Assembly: GCA_035578175.1 (NCBI GenBank) | Contig: JAQMRL010000003.1 | Location: 26,236,672-26,300,671, forward strand | DNA: 64,000 bases | Direction of reading: 5' to 3' | Origin: Catonia carolina | Lineage: Eukaryota > Arthropoda > Insecta > Hemiptera > Achilidae | Shown: one piece after another, positions 12,050 through 24,475 of the stretch | Layout of the letters: each line of letters begins with the position of its first letter | How positions within the stretch are numbered: position 1 is the stretch's first letter | The notes under the pieces: model-generated | Told to the model about the DNA's origin: nothing | The model's database searches: none | What the model saw: the letters and a program-made list of their open reading frames with translations, nothing else | Made by a program: the position numbers and the translations under genes

Positions 12050-12820
12050 TGTAACAGAATCGACTAGATGGATCGCGAATGTTCCAGAATTCCATTCATA
12101 AAAATAGTTAAGGGATAATAAAAATATCAACACACAATAGCAGCAATAAATTACAGTTTTAACAATAAAAGGTACGCCAATTATAAAAGGGTATTGTTTA
12201 CAGCTATTTTTATGAAGCTGTTTATGAGGTTGTTTACGTTTTCTATTTACAATAGTTGACTTGTTTAAAATGGATTTTTCTAGCATTCATTAATAAAGAG
12301 TTATTTTTGTACTTTATGATTTCTCTACTTTATTCTGGAACAATCTTTATGAATGAGTAGGTATAAAAAGAGACCCCCGAGTGCGGTCAGAGTCAGTATC
12401 CGTTTGATCTTCGACAAGTGATTATCGGGTTGTTGTTTAGCAGGTTAACTATTCCGAGCATTGTTTAGTCGACGACTGTTATACTGCCTTTGTTGTGTGT
12501 GTATTGTGTAAAGTCTTTTTGTGAGAGTATTGTAAAGTTAATGTGTAGTTTTTGTGAATGCAGTTTGTGTTTTGTATGTTAGTGTAATCTATAAAAGTGA
12601 TTGTAAGTAGGCTAAGTAAGTTATTAAGTTATTTATTGTTTATTATCTATTTTAAGTGAATTATTAAATCATTTAAATTATTGTATTATTTAATTATAAT
12701 TAGTTTAATCATTTATTTTGTAATCTTTTAGTCTAATAAATATTTGTAATTTGTAAACTTTAGTGTATTAATTATTTAATAACCTAGATCCCGAAACGGA
12801 CCTTAGCAATAAGTGTCACA
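12050..12820 (+). mobile_element. solo LTR (Gypsy-like)
   Basis: A 771-bp unit beginning TGTAACA and ending TGTCACA, flanked by the 4-bp duplication GTAT at 12046-12049 and 12821-12824. Inside are a TATA box (TATAAAAAG at about 12362), an initiator-like TCAGT about 30 bp downstream, and AATAAA near 12735. No internal retroviral-type coding region, primer-binding site or second LTR flanks it. This is what recombination between two LTRs leaves behind. The TG...CA ends and 4-bp duplication favour Gypsy over Bel/Pao. It starts 109 bp from the ERI1 start codon and points away from it. Confidence 0.85.
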
Positions 12821-12828
12821 GTATTTAA

Positions 12829-13937
12829 CCCTTAAAACTGGTATGGCGGGGTATGTGAGACCGCTAATGGTTTTGTACTCTAATTATCCCCATTCGTAGT
12901 AAACACTGGGAGATGACGTCTTGTCTACCTTCCACATAGCAGATGATCAGCAAGTTTTAGTAGTGAAATAGCTAATGCGGTGTTTCAGTTCGTGGTTTTG
13001 TCTACAATTACATCACAGCGGTCTGTGTGGCACCACCGTACCGGTTGCGTTTGTGATTTTTGTATAGCTGTTACTGTTATATCCTTTGCTTTTCGTTTGA
13101 TTACGAACGACTTATCACAAACTGTATGTTTGTTTTATAGTTTATACATTTAAAACATTAAGTTTAGAATAAGCTTTCAATCTTTACATACTTAATTAAT
13201 TTTTTATAGTCATACGTTTTTTAGTATTATCCATGTAGCCATTTACATGGAAGTTCTGTTGAGGACAAACAATAAAATTCACAGTACTCAAGCCAATTAT
13301 AAAGATTTCACAAACGCATCTTACTCATACGATATCGACTACGTTTAATTGAAAGCTTTTTGGTCTTCTTTTACTCACGGCTGTACTCAAATGACACAAC
13401 AGGGAGAAAGCAATGACAGAAAATAATACTGACGTTTTTGAAAAGAGAAAAACATGCTGCATTATGTCCACCAAGACTAAAGAGAAAACCTTAGCAGTAT
13501 ACCTGCGTAAAGTGCGAACGTCTGATATGTTTACAATGCTCAAAAAAAATTTGAAAAGACTGCAGTAAAGTATTAATTGCTATCAATTTATGTTTACTTT
13601 CTAATATTGCTTTTGTTTTTCCAAAAATATGTAATATGGAATACTTTTGAAACAATGTATTTTATTTGTTGTAATATTCTTTCAATTGTATTATTATGAA
13701 TTTGAAAAATAAATTTAAAATCATATGTAAAAAAGATAAGATAAAAAAAAGATAAAAGATGATAATAAACAAAGATCTACCATAAAAATAAGAATGGAAC
13801 TGATTAACATGCATGCGCAACGGTATAAGAGACCGCGCCGTACCATTTATGTTAGCTCATTATTCTACGTAAAATAATCGGTCAGTCAGACCTCACCGTA
13901 CCGTTTACGTTAGTTTATTCACTGTACCAGTAAAAGG
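12829..13937 (+). mobile_element. piggyBac-like deletion derivative with C-terminal Cys-rich segment
   Basis: TTAA at 12825-12828 and 13938-13941 flank inverted termini CCCTTAAAACTGGTA and TACCAGTAAAAGG. At about 13440-13566 plus-strand frames show a broken zinc-ribbon pattern, with TCVKCERLICLQCSKK in one frame and KTKEKT upstream in another. This resembles the C-terminal cysteine-rich domain of piggyBac transposases. The catalytic core is missing. The left TTAA directly abuts the target duplication of the solo LTR. Confidence 0.8.
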
Positions 13938-13941
13938 TTAA

Positions 13942-15550
13942 AATTGCTCACAGAAACAAAAGATTTCAACAAGGTAGGACAGAAGAACATCTACAAAAAG
14001 GGTTTTTTCAGAAGAGGAAAGGGAAAGAAGATCAATTAGAATGAAGAAATATTGGGGAAAAAGAGAGCAAACATCAAAAGTTAGCCCATAAAATGACTAA
14101 AATGGTTCAATAAGGCCATAATAGAAAAAAAATTTAACAAGTTTCAAGCTTAGTCAAATAAATAGGCCTTAATATTTACTGAAATTATATTAACGTAATT
14201 CATTATTGAAACTGTAATTAAATTAATTAGTAGTAAGAACATGTCCAAATACAGTAGTCTGGGCAAAGTTTGAAAACCAAATTTTTAACAGCACAAGGGT
14301 TATTTTATAATAATTATACTTCTATTTGATGAACAAACAATGAAGTTCTACTAACCGGCTTCATCAAATATGAAAATGGCTAAAAGTTATTAATAAAAAT
14401 ATGAGCCTGTCCAAGACCACAGGCTCCGTCAATACAATGTCTAATAAATGACTTGAAACGACTTTTTAATTGAGTGTATTTAAAACACATTTAAGACTGT
14501 ACTACAATGTAAAAGTTTACATAGTAGGCCTATAATTGAAATGTCATAATACCCCAACTCTTACGTGAATTTTCAGGTTAACCGACAGACACGTTTCAAG
14601 TTGCAGTAAAGCAAAGAAAACCGTTAAATAATACGTTACTATTTAAAATAATGGTAATAATCAAAACTATCTGTTAGTTAAGTATAATGGATGATTTACC
14701 TTTACTGACAATTATAAACTTGTTCACAGACTAATAGAATTGCACAATACGACAACCACGTTAGTAAATAACACTTATCACCAATATTCCGTTAAGTTTT
14801 ATCTGTTTACAGTAACTAACAGACAGCCTCTGGTTTCCCTCGTCCGATTGGTGACGTATAACATAGTAGTAACTTCACGTTGGCGCCAAATCCTAATTTT
14901 AATGCGTAATCTCACCCGATTTTTTGCTAAATTAGCAATTGTTCTGTAAATTTTGAAAGTGGATTTTATTTACGTTCCGTTCTGGTACCACAGGACTCGA
15001 AAATGTGAAAGATATCAGTTTACTTCACAGTAGGCAGGTGGGAACTTGTTCAGTGAGTAACTTCAAGAAGTGCGTTTGTATGTCTGTCTTTTTCCGATTA
15101 AAAGGCATCCATTTATGTTACAGGAGTTATAACTTTCACTTCTTCCACTAAAAAATACATACATATAAATTTCTGTTCAATGTCAGGTGTTACCCTCGTA
15201 ATGTTGAGTAACTTCTGTGATGTCAAGAGCAGCTGTCTGTTGTGATCAGAATAACGTTTCCACTACCATTATGAAAAAATTTGATTTTTCGAGTTCTACA
15301 AGATAAATTATCTTGTATACTAATTTTTATATTATAAACATTATAATTATAGACAAATTATATGTTTATACCTTCTAAAATCCTATTTAATTATAAATAT
15401 AATAACAATGATAATCATATAACATTCATGTAGGCTATTTTTTTTTTTTAATAAAGTATTCTTTAGGTTACATTGCAGAATTTATTAAGCGGATGACAAA
15501 ATATTTGACTAATTTTAGTCATTAGTCGCCCATGGGTATGTAAATATTAT
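13942..15550. other. intergenic, nothing recognised
   Basis: AT-rich sequence upstream of ERI1. A short perfect hairpin (GAGCCTGT/ACAGGCTC) sits near 14403. A non-coding ERI1 first exon could lie here or further left, but I cannot show it. Confidence 0.5.
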
Positions 15551-16090
15551 GTTATGCTAGTTTGTTGAACCACTACACAAGAAACAGAATTGATTATTAT
15601 GTTGCTAATCACAACACTAAATTGCTTGAACAAAAACCAACTTATGCAGGTAGAAAATACATCAATAAATTGCCTCAAGGTTTAAAAAGTTGTGACAATT
15701 TAAGTCATTTTAAAAAAAAGCTAAAACAATATTTGATTGATGAAACATTTTACAGTGTGCACAAATTCCTTTCTAAATAGTTTTGGTTTTTAACTTTAAT
15801 TAAACAAATATTGTGTACAATTTGATACAAAGGGGTTCACGACAAGCCTGCTGAGTTGAGCAGTGGCAGGAGGAAATTATTGGTAAATGATGAATTTATC
15901 ATTGTGTTTGATTTTTTATTATTTATTGTGTGTGATATTTAATTCAATAGGGTTCATGACAAGCCTACTGAAGTAAGCTGTAGCAAAAACAATTTTTGGT
16001 GGTAAGTGATAAATTTATCATTGGTGATAAACTTTCAGTATATCAATTTTATCTTGACATGTCCTATACTCCCTTTGGAGTCTCCAGGAT
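15550..16090 (+). mobile_element. 5'-truncated LINE: RT C-terminus and 3' UTR
   Basis: The open frame at 15562-15780 reads HYTRNRIDYYVANHNTKLLE, then KYINKLPQGLKS and FKKKLKQYLIDETFYSVHKF. This is the usual C-terminal end of Jockey/CR1-like reverse transcriptases of insects. It is followed by a 3' UTR holding two direct copies of a 117-bp unit, recognisable at GTTCACGACAAGCCTGCTGA and GTTCATGACAAGCCTACTGA. Confidence 0.8.
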
Positions 16091-16879
16091 GAAAAAAAAC
16101 CTACCTTATGCTTTGTGAAGTGATATTCAGTTAAATAAACATTGGTCAATGGTATCACATTATGAATTAAGCATACCTATGGGGAAAAATTAAATTTCTA
16201 AGTCCTAACAATTTACAGAAGTTTTAACCAAACTGTACAATTTCATAACAAAAAATTAATTTTAGAAAATTTTATTAACAGTAATAAGGTTGTGGAAACT
16301 AGAAGAAGTATTTTGTTCAAAATTCTCAGGCTTAACAATAAACAAAAACCTTAATTGGAAATGGCATAATAGATAAGTTATGTAGGCAAGATTTCTTTTA
16401 CGGTAACACGCTCGCTGTGAGTGGTGCACATTAGATTAACCGTTTTCAACTGATCCCCTCCACTGGCAGGTTGTGCAATGTGAAATTTCCATCGTTTTTG
16501 CTCTCTCTGCGCAATAGAGTTCATTTTTAGGAGGTTCTTTTGTTTGTGCACGCATTATAACAAGCAGTCTTATTCTATTATTTGCTTAACTTCCTTTATT
16601 AAGCTATCATAATGTGTTTGTTGTTCATAACACACAAATATTACAAATTACAGATTATTATTAAATTGTGATTACGATCAGAACTAACTTTATTATTTGA
16701 CTATGCACTAACAAATAAAAATTAACACACCAAGATTACTATGAACCGTTTCGTCTTACATTATTTTATTAACTGTGAAATCTTTACCTTATATTATTCA
16801 AAATCTTTAACTGTGAAATATTAAATGTTTATACTGTAATTGAAGCGGTAATAGGTAATACATTAACATAAAGGGGATA
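16091..16879. other. intergenic, nothing recognised
   Basis: AT-rich; no coding or repeat signal that I could identify. The left terminus of the neighbouring IS630-like element should be near the right side of this interval but was not found. Confidence 0.5.
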
Positions 16880-18551
16880 CGAGCTCTTCATTGTCCGTAC
16901 CATCTCATATTGGCTTTTCACTTGATTCATCATCGCTGTGGTCTATTGCTTCTTCTCCTAATGATATTATCAAAGCATCAACAGCGTCTTCCATTAGATA
17001 ATCTTTAATCCAATACTCATTTTCGATTTTGTTAACGTGATCACAGTAATTTACCCAGTCGGTTGACGATGCACTTTTGACTCCTTCCAAAACCAGTTGC
17101 TGTAATTGAACAGCTGACATATCACCTGTTGTATTCCTTGAGCGAACATGGTTTTTTATCTGACCCCAGGCAAGTTCTACGGCATTTAAGACACACATAT
17201 AAGGAAAAAGCCTAATGACCTCATGTCCGCGAGACACTAGTAGCTTATCGATAGAAAATTACTTTTCTTTTGGCCAAATACTTTCAATTAAATTGAAAGG
17301 TGTTATTTTTCTCAGACATCACGTACGATTCCCTTCTTCGTTAAATACTCAATCATGGTGTTCTTAAGTGATGACCTGACTGGAGGCTTCTATCTGTTGT
17401 GAATGGAAAAAAGCGTTATCCATTAACAGAACACTAGCACGAGACAGATTTGGTATCACTTTTTCGACGATCCATTTCTCAAAATTTAACGAATTCATAT
17501 TTCCATGGTAGTCACCAGTAGCGCAACCGGCTTTAAATGAAAGATAACTATTTTCTAGAAACCCATCTGATGATCCAATACCAATAAGAATGAGTTTGAC
17601 TGAAGATCGTGCATCTTCTAGTATACCTAAAACATCATCGTGCTGGCAACATTTCAGAAAATTAATATTACTGTCCAAACACGATTCATGAAGGTAATAC
17701 GTTGATCTTCCTTCTCTAAATTTACAAATTTTTTGAAGGTATGACACACTCCAGTGTACAATTTGCTGTCGTTCGATTAAAATTTTTCTTTTTGCCGTAC
17801 ACAGTTTCCAATTTAAACCCCATTTGCTTTAGTGTTTTACATAACGTGTCAATACCCCACGGGAAATAAGTTTTCTCTTTTACCACGCTAAGAAGTTTTA
17901 TATATGTAGGTAGCTTACCACCTTTTCTTGAATGTAAAAATCATCAATTACATTCTTAATTACCTGCCTATCGAAGCTGTCTACAATAGCTCATCGACCT
18001 TCAGCTGTTTTCCTACGCTTTCCAAGAGTGGATAATTTTTGATCCTCGTTTATCTGAGCTTCCTTCTTTATTCGTTGAATTGTTTTTTGAGATGTTTTAC
18101 AATACTTTGAAGTTCTTTTAACAGGTTTATTAATAGGGACATTAAGTCTATTAAAACTAGCTTCCTCCTCACAGAACTTTAATACATGTAATATCAGATT
18201 TCTTCCTCTGCTATGGATTGTTTGTCCACGTTTACGAACACTTACATCAGTAGACATTACTTTTATGCCATACAAAATGCACCATGAAATCTTAATTTGA
18301 GTTAAAATTATATGTAGGCTAGAAAGAAATCGGAGTCCTACCACAAATACTGATCGAATGAATATATTCACAAGAGAATAGTGTATAATATGAAAACAAC
18401 AATTACAAACACATACACTTACACACTAGCACGGGCCAAGATAATGATTTCAGTATGTTTTCGGATCTGGATTATAACGGTAAAGACCTTTGGGCGCATG
18501 CGTAGTTATCTCCTCCTCACTCGCTCGGCTATGGGACATTAATTCATCTTA
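16880..18551 (-). mobile_element. IS630/Tc1-like DDE transposon, transposase broken
   Basis: Minus-strand coding segments occur in order. The N-terminal HTH region is at 18371-17991 (CKTSQKTIQRIKKE, LGKRRKTAEGR). A degenerate stretch follows, with SFDRQVIKN and DDFYIQEKVV. Then a catalytic part at 17747-17364 has GDYHGNMNSLNFEKWI and VLLMDNAFFHS (second Asp). A C-terminal part at 17237-16905 has LNAVELAWGQIKNHV (Glu). The layout is that of IS630-like DDE_3 transposases widespread in insects. Frameshifts separate the parts. The right terminus (GGGACATTAATTCATCTTA, then TA) is shared with the MITE at 36787. Confidence 0.8.
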
Positions 18552-18553
18552 TA

Positions 18554-19470
18554 TTTGTAATATTGAAATATTTTTTATACGTACTCTCCCACTCAAAAGA
18601 CTTTTTGCACATCTACGTCAGATTTTATTACTTTCATCTCAGAGTGGCATTTAAATTTTACCATACCGTTCTGCACATGCCCCGAAGTTTCTCTCTCAGT
18701 TTATAGTACAGCACTGACCCCATCACTCGCTGAGGCAACCGACTGCACCATTGACAAAATAAAAATTCTGCGCACTTCAGAAAACCGGCAACCTTATTTG
18801 GCGTCTGCTCTACTTTTGTCATGCCACAATGATTAGTAGGGAGAAAAGGTCAAGTGTTTGACCAGCGCTAGCTCACTAGCTCAGTTAGAAAGTTTGAAAA
18901 CGTTGCTATAGTAGTAACCATGGAATTGCTAGCCTGAATCTAGTTAGACAGTAATGCAGTATTGCCGAATTTGGCAGAGTAGGAACAAACTTTTTACTTT
19001 TATCTTATCATAAACTGTATTAAGATTACAAACTTATTCAGGGTGGGTGGAATTGGCAACACTGTATGGCAGGACGGGTAGAGGTACACGACTGCATGGT
19101 TTACTAGGAAGCTCGCAATTTCGTGATAATAATTGTAGTTGCTAATGTTCGTGTCAAAAATAATAGGAACCTGAGTTTGAAGCCCAATTGGTAAAAGAAT
19201 GACATCGATTGTTAACGTGCTAGTAGGCCTTATGTCGAATTTTTAAAGCCTGTTTAATTCTGAAAACTTAAAATTTTAACTATTGTTTTAAAAGTAATAT
19301 TGACAAGACAAAAAGGCCAACTCAGTAAAAACGTGATTTATTATATAACATTTACTTTGTATAGCAATAAACAACACAACTCACATTATGTCTTCAGAGC
19401 ACAGACATTAATTAACATTATTTGAAAATTATATATTTACATCAGAATACAGTCCATTAGAAATAGCATG
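18554..19470. other. intergenic, nothing recognised
   Basis: No gene or known repeat recognised in this stretch. Confidence 0.5.
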
Positions 19471-19471
19471 A

Positions 19472-19473
19472 TA

Positions 19474-19506
<33 letters not shown>
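19472..19506. repeat. (TA)n microsatellite
   Basis: An uninterrupted TA run of about 17 units. Confidence 0.95.
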
Positions 19507-19509
<3 letters not shown>

Positions 19510-19990
19510 CAATATGTATAGGAAGTCACAATTAAAAATAATTTTTGAAGTGTGGGAAAATTAAATCAGATTTCATATCTCACAGGAAAGATAATAAAAT
19601 AAAATACAAGAAAGTGAAGAATAAAGAGAACTGAACAAATTATTTAGGAGAAATAATAATACAAATTTATATTCTTTCTATAAGCTATAATAATTTACAA
19701 TGCAAAAGGTGGAGGAAATTAATCTACCCAACTATAGCTAAAAAGTCATGTCCTAGGGTAGGTATTCTGTTCTTTTATATAATGACACAGTACTAAAAAA
19801 ATTTAAATACCATAGGCCTGCTAGGGCTTAAAACCATACTTTATAAAAAAATTAAATTTAAATTTTAAGTTATACAGTTTCTGAAATAAATTATAAACTA
19901 AAAGTACTTTAATAAATCTAAAAAAGTAATTTAAATACTTCATTTAGTTCTTTAAATTTTTTAAAATTCATTAAATAGTTGACATAATAA

Positions 19991-20250
19991 GTTTTACGAA
20001 AACATAAGTAAAGAGAAACCAATTAACAGGAGTTAATAAACTACTTTAACAACTATTGACTAGAGAACTTCCAGAAACTACAAAGAAAACAAGTTTTACA
20101 AAAACGTAAACAAAGAAAAACCAATCAACGGGAGTTAAGAAACTACTGTATCAGAGAACTTCAAGAAACTACAAGAAAACAAAGTTTTTTGAAAACTTAA
20201 ACAAAGAAAAACTAAAGAACAGCAGATGAGAACCTATTTCGACAACTAAG
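19991..20250. repeat. minisatellite, about 2.6 units of 91-102 bp
   Basis: Direct copies start at 19991 (GTTTTACGAAAACATAAGTA), 20093 (GTTTTACAAAAACGTAAACA) and 20184 (GTTTTTTGAAAACTTAAACA). Each continues with an AAAGARAAAC and GAGAACTTC pattern; the third is partial. The copies are diverged. Confidence 0.75.
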
Positions 20251-20640
20251 AAGACATGATTATCCCTGAAAACATTTTTTCATAATTTCTCGATAAGTTT
20301 GCAAGGTTTATTTTTGAAGTATTATTCAAAAGATTTGTTGGTTAAATAATTATATTATAAAAAAATATGAAATTAATATTATGTAAATAATAATTACCTG
20401 TACTGTTATTAGCAGGCTAATATTATTTTCATTAATTTTATACAAATACTCATAACCAACCTTCAAATGCATACTTTTCTTTTATTTAGGCTCATTAGAG
20501 ACCACAGAGATTAGAAATGATGCACCACTGTGTTTTAAGGTAAGGGATTTGTTTTTTGTTTAAGGATTAAATAGATTGTTTCATTACAAATGTTAAGTTA
20601 GGAGAAAGATAACTTGTTACCTTTCAGGGTACCATCAGGG

Positions 20641-22040
20641 TAGGGATGTGAAATACCCAGGTACTTATAAATCGGGGTAAATACCCGGGTATTTTTGATA
20701 TTACATTAAAAATCATGTGTCGCAGAAAGTTGAACCCTAAAAAAGGTACCAATATGCAAACTAGGCCTATTCTATATTAACTTTCTAGAAATATAATAAG
20801 ATTAGACAGTTAATAACAATTTAATTTAATTATGACTAATTGGATAAGAAGATACAATTCAATATTTATAACCTGAAAACTCAGAGTTTCAACTGAACTA
20901 GGCCTTTTTGCAAACAATGAGATAACAATTAGTGGAAATTAATTTAGAGCATTGGCAAAGTTCTACAAAAGGTGCAATATACCGTTTTCAACACAATATT
21001 TATGTTTTACAATGAAAAATATCAGTTGAGTAGTAGAAGTACAACTTGGGTCAAATCAAAATCAAATTTTGTTTAGAATAGTTTTTATCATTTACTAAAG
21101 AAATTCAAAGTAATGTAGGCCTACATCAGAAGAATTACAACACCTTTTGATGTAAAAAAACAAAATATCATAAAGTAGCCTAACAACATTTTTTCTAATT
21201 TGAGTCTTCTTCACGCTCAGAGGTACTCTTCATTCGAGAGCGAAATGTGGCCATCATCGCTGCCCTCGTTCTCGCTGTCGTCACTACAGGAAACTTGCAT
21301 TTGATCATTATTTTTGATTTCAACTTCTGTTTCACTGTACCCACTTTGTTTCCTTGGTCTCTTTTCTTTTTTTGATTTTGGAGTTTTGTTTAGCAGATTC
21401 CAGTTGTGTGACAAGTAAGCTATCTGTCCAGCCCTTTCAGTTGTAAGTCGGTTTCTTTTCTTACAGTGGATCCAGCTGAATGTCCTTTCTATTAAATATT
21501 TTGTTACTTATTGAGTTCTGAAGTACACATCTTTCAATTATATACATATAGCCTACTCTTACTACAAAAATAGCAAGCACTTTTCCCTCCTATGTCTTTG
21601 TTGCTCATTTTCAGTACCGGTCGGTACCCTAATGAAACTCGACCTTCTCAATACCTTGGTAGGCCTATGTATTAAAAATTTTAAAAACTAAACAACAACA
21701 ATATGTTATCCAATATATTACTTTAGTTTAAGAAAAACACTCTTTAAGAACCAATACAGAAAGGTTACGGTGTTACAGTGCCAAAACATATAAATACCCC
21801 CACATCAATTTTCCTTTAGTTTAGTTTTGAAGGATGAATATTGTTCCTGATTTCAATTTAAGGCATCAAATAGCTGTGTTTCAGTCCCTGTTCGTCCAAC
21901 ACTTCATCAACAATTAAAAAAGTGTAATAAAAAGCTCAATAACTGAAAATACCCTCATTTTGGGTATTTAAACGACCACTGGGTAAATACCCGATTTATA
22001 TTTACCTTCCCACTGGGTATTTACCCGGCCCACATCTCTA
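20641..22040 (-). mobile_element. hAT element with transposase C-terminal remnant
   Basis: An 8-bp duplication CATCAGGG (20633-20640 and 22041-22048) encloses termini TAGGGATGTG and CACATCTCTA. The subterminal regions repeat the motif GGTAAATACCC on both sides. Minus-strand coding at about 21490-21217 reads WIHCKKRNRLTTERAGQIAY, then HNWNLLN and a basic-acidic tail. This is the hAT dimerisation-domain end. The DDE core is absent, so the 1.4-kb element is a deletion derivative. Confidence 0.88.
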
Positions 22041-22153
22041 CATCAGGGTCCATGAAATAAGCTTACTCCATTGTGCCCATCATTGTAACATTTTTATGAA
22101 ATTGATATGACATTAAATGTTAAAGATTAAATTTTAATCTTTAATAATTGTAG

Positions 22154-22312
22154 GCTAGCCTGTCGTCGTAGTGGTTAGAGCAACTGGCTTCTACACCGGG
22201 GTCCCGGGTTCGATTGCTGGACAGGTCTGGTATTGTTTCATCACTCATTTTCATTATCATTACCCACCATCTGCATTAGCAGAAATAGCAGAACAGTCAG
22301 ACATAAAAAAAT
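22154..22312 (+). repeat. tRNA-derived SINE, head B + tail 1
   Basis: The head differs from the other copies: GCCTGTCGTCGTAGTGGTTA (box A) and GGGTTCGATTGC (box B), with a pairing 3' end GGACAGGT. Its tail, CATCTGCATTAGCAGAAATA and CAGAACAGTCAGAC, is the one joined to head A elsewhere. Confidence 0.85.
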
Positions 22313-22457
22313 TATATTGTAATTATATAGACTAATAATTATAATATTACTACAATAAATAACAAAACTAATTACAATAAATTGATCATATTAAGTACAC
22401 TAAATCCTACAAATGATACCACATAAGCATTAGACAATACACAGTGTACGTTGACAA

Positions 22458-22632
22458 TTTTTTTTTTTGGTACAACGCCCGATTGTTCTGCAATTACTGC
22501 TAATGCAGACAGTGAAGGATGAAATGATTTTTTGTTAACGTATGAAAATATGCCGTGCCTGAATGGGATTCGAACCCAAGACCGCATGATGAGAGGCGAG
22601 GACATTACCAACTACGCCAATGCGGCCGGCGG
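22458..22632 (-). repeat. tRNA-derived SINE, head A + tail 1
   Basis: Minus-strand GGCCGCATTGGCGTAGTTGG, box B GGGTTCGAATCCC and tail GCATTAGCAGTAATTGCAG with terminal A run. It lies only about 150 bp from the head-B copy, in opposite orientation. Confidence 0.9.
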
Positions 22633-22639
22633 ACCTTCT

Positions 22640-23540
22640 TTAAAGATAACTGTTAAGCACTACGCAGTATACAATCGTCAAACACAGATCAAAGACTAAC
22701 TACTAAATAAACCAGCTGCGCTTGTTTAGGTGAGCTATGGAGATTTTGAGAACAAAGATTTTTGATGTAATGGTAAAAATACAAAATTCTTCTGTTGCTT
22801 CTATATGAGTTTCATACGGAGATGAAACAAGCGATTTCTTCTGTTAGAATTAAGGGTTATTTTTTGTGAAAATGAATTACAAAATACATTAAAACATGGC
22901 ATAAAAATAATTTAAAATTTATTACATAAAATATTAACAAGAGATATACAAAAATACTCATAAATAACAATTGAAAATATATAACAGAAAGACAATATAA
23001 ATTATTAACACAATTATTTGTTCAAATGTTCTTTAAGAAGTGTGCAAGGTTTTTTTCTTTTAAGTTGTTTTGCATACTCTCTATATCATAAATGACATAA
23101 GTATAAACATTTTTTATAGTCCAACAAAAATTACTTTCATCAAATTATGAACTTTAAAAAAATATGATAAAGAAAAATCTATGACATACAGTATAATTTT
23201 TAAACAGATTAACTATAACCATTTTTTAAAGCCAAGTGCAAAATATATATTTTATATTGCACAGCAGAAAATGTAGTACTGCAATAAAAAATAATAAAAA
23301 ATTTCTGAAGTCTGAAAAAATGTACTTCATACTTTCTTGATGTGTAATATTTTTTTAATGGTTTAATTTTATTGGTAAACTTTATCTACAAATATGTAAT
23401 AGTTATGAATGTTATATATTAAATATATATATGTGTCATATTGATAGATTATACATTAAGACTTAATAAAAGTAATTTTTTAGCGTTAAAAAAGTTTTTA
23501 ACTTGCTTAAGGTAATCACAGGTGGACACTAAAGAAAAAA
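22640..23540. other. intergenic, nothing recognised
   Basis: AT-rich, no recognised gene or repeat. Confidence 0.5.
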
Positions 23541-24475
23541 GTAATTAATAAATTCATACAGATCTGCGCTTATGCCAATGATATCACAATAATAACAAAA
23601 GATACATCATCTTTAAAAAAAACAAATGAAGAAATGAAATGACAAGCAAGAAATGTTGGGCTTGTAGTAAATGACACAAAGTAGCCAACATGGTATTTAC
23701 TGGTCATGATATAAATTGAGTTCCTTGCAAGTTTATTATTGGAAAGAAAAGAATTAATGAAGTTAAGGAATTTTAATGATTGGATTATACACTAAACTGC
23801 AAATTCTATAGTATATTGATATGGTAGATTGATAGATATTGATGGTAGATGGTTCTCTTGTTACGGTAGATGCACCATCATCAGAATATAAAAATATAAG
23901 GCAGCTGAAGAGGTTAGTAAAATATTTATATAACAGAATTGATTGTAAGTTGCAGAAAACATTTCAAAGATTTATATTTTAATCAACCACAAAAACATAA
24001 TTAGTGACTGCATATGAGAATGAATACAATTGGGAGATAGAGCCTAATTTACCAATGTAAATATATTTGCAAATAGATTAGTTGGTAGTAACACAGTAAT
24101 GAAAATATATATGTTTGGTGGACCCGGTTATCATCTATGGTTATGGAATTTAGGCTTAGTAAAAAACAGATTGCAACATGTTGAAAGATTCAGTAGAAAG
24201 ATTTTAAGGACCTGGTATTTGGACCAGTAAGAAAAAGCATAGACAGCCTGTTTCATGAACGCATGAAGACTAAGATTGGGCAAATTGCAAGAATGTAGTC
24301 AACGAGGATGTTCTGGAAGATCCTAGGAAGAGATGCATGGATGATAGTCACAAAATGATTTAATTTTGATGGGTACCAGAAGCTGGAGAGCACTAGGAAC
24401 TAGCAGACAGGATTGCGGAGGAAGCAAAAGCCCACCAAGGGCTGCAGAGCTACAAGATTATGTAAGAGATGATCA
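23541..24475 (+). pseudogene. LINE reverse transcriptase fossil
   Basis: Plus-strand translation near 23559 gives QICAYANDITIITKDTSSL, the RT catalytic block in which the usual YADD has become YAND. Further downstream, around 24170-24470, are NRLQHVERFSRKI-like, SIDSLFHERMKTKIGQIARM and LADRIAEEAKAHQGLQS. These are the usual C-terminal features of insect endonuclease-RT elements. Stop codons and frame shifts are frequent. Confidence 0.7.

Noticed and set aside
13325..13543. Minus-strand 72-codon frame
   Set aside because: It is the shadow of the piggyBac-like Cys-rich segment on the plus strand.
22154..22225. Possible functional tRNA gene with box A, box B and pairing ends
   Set aside because: It is the head of a SINE with the shared tail and lacks a convincing anticodon arm and complete cloverleaf.
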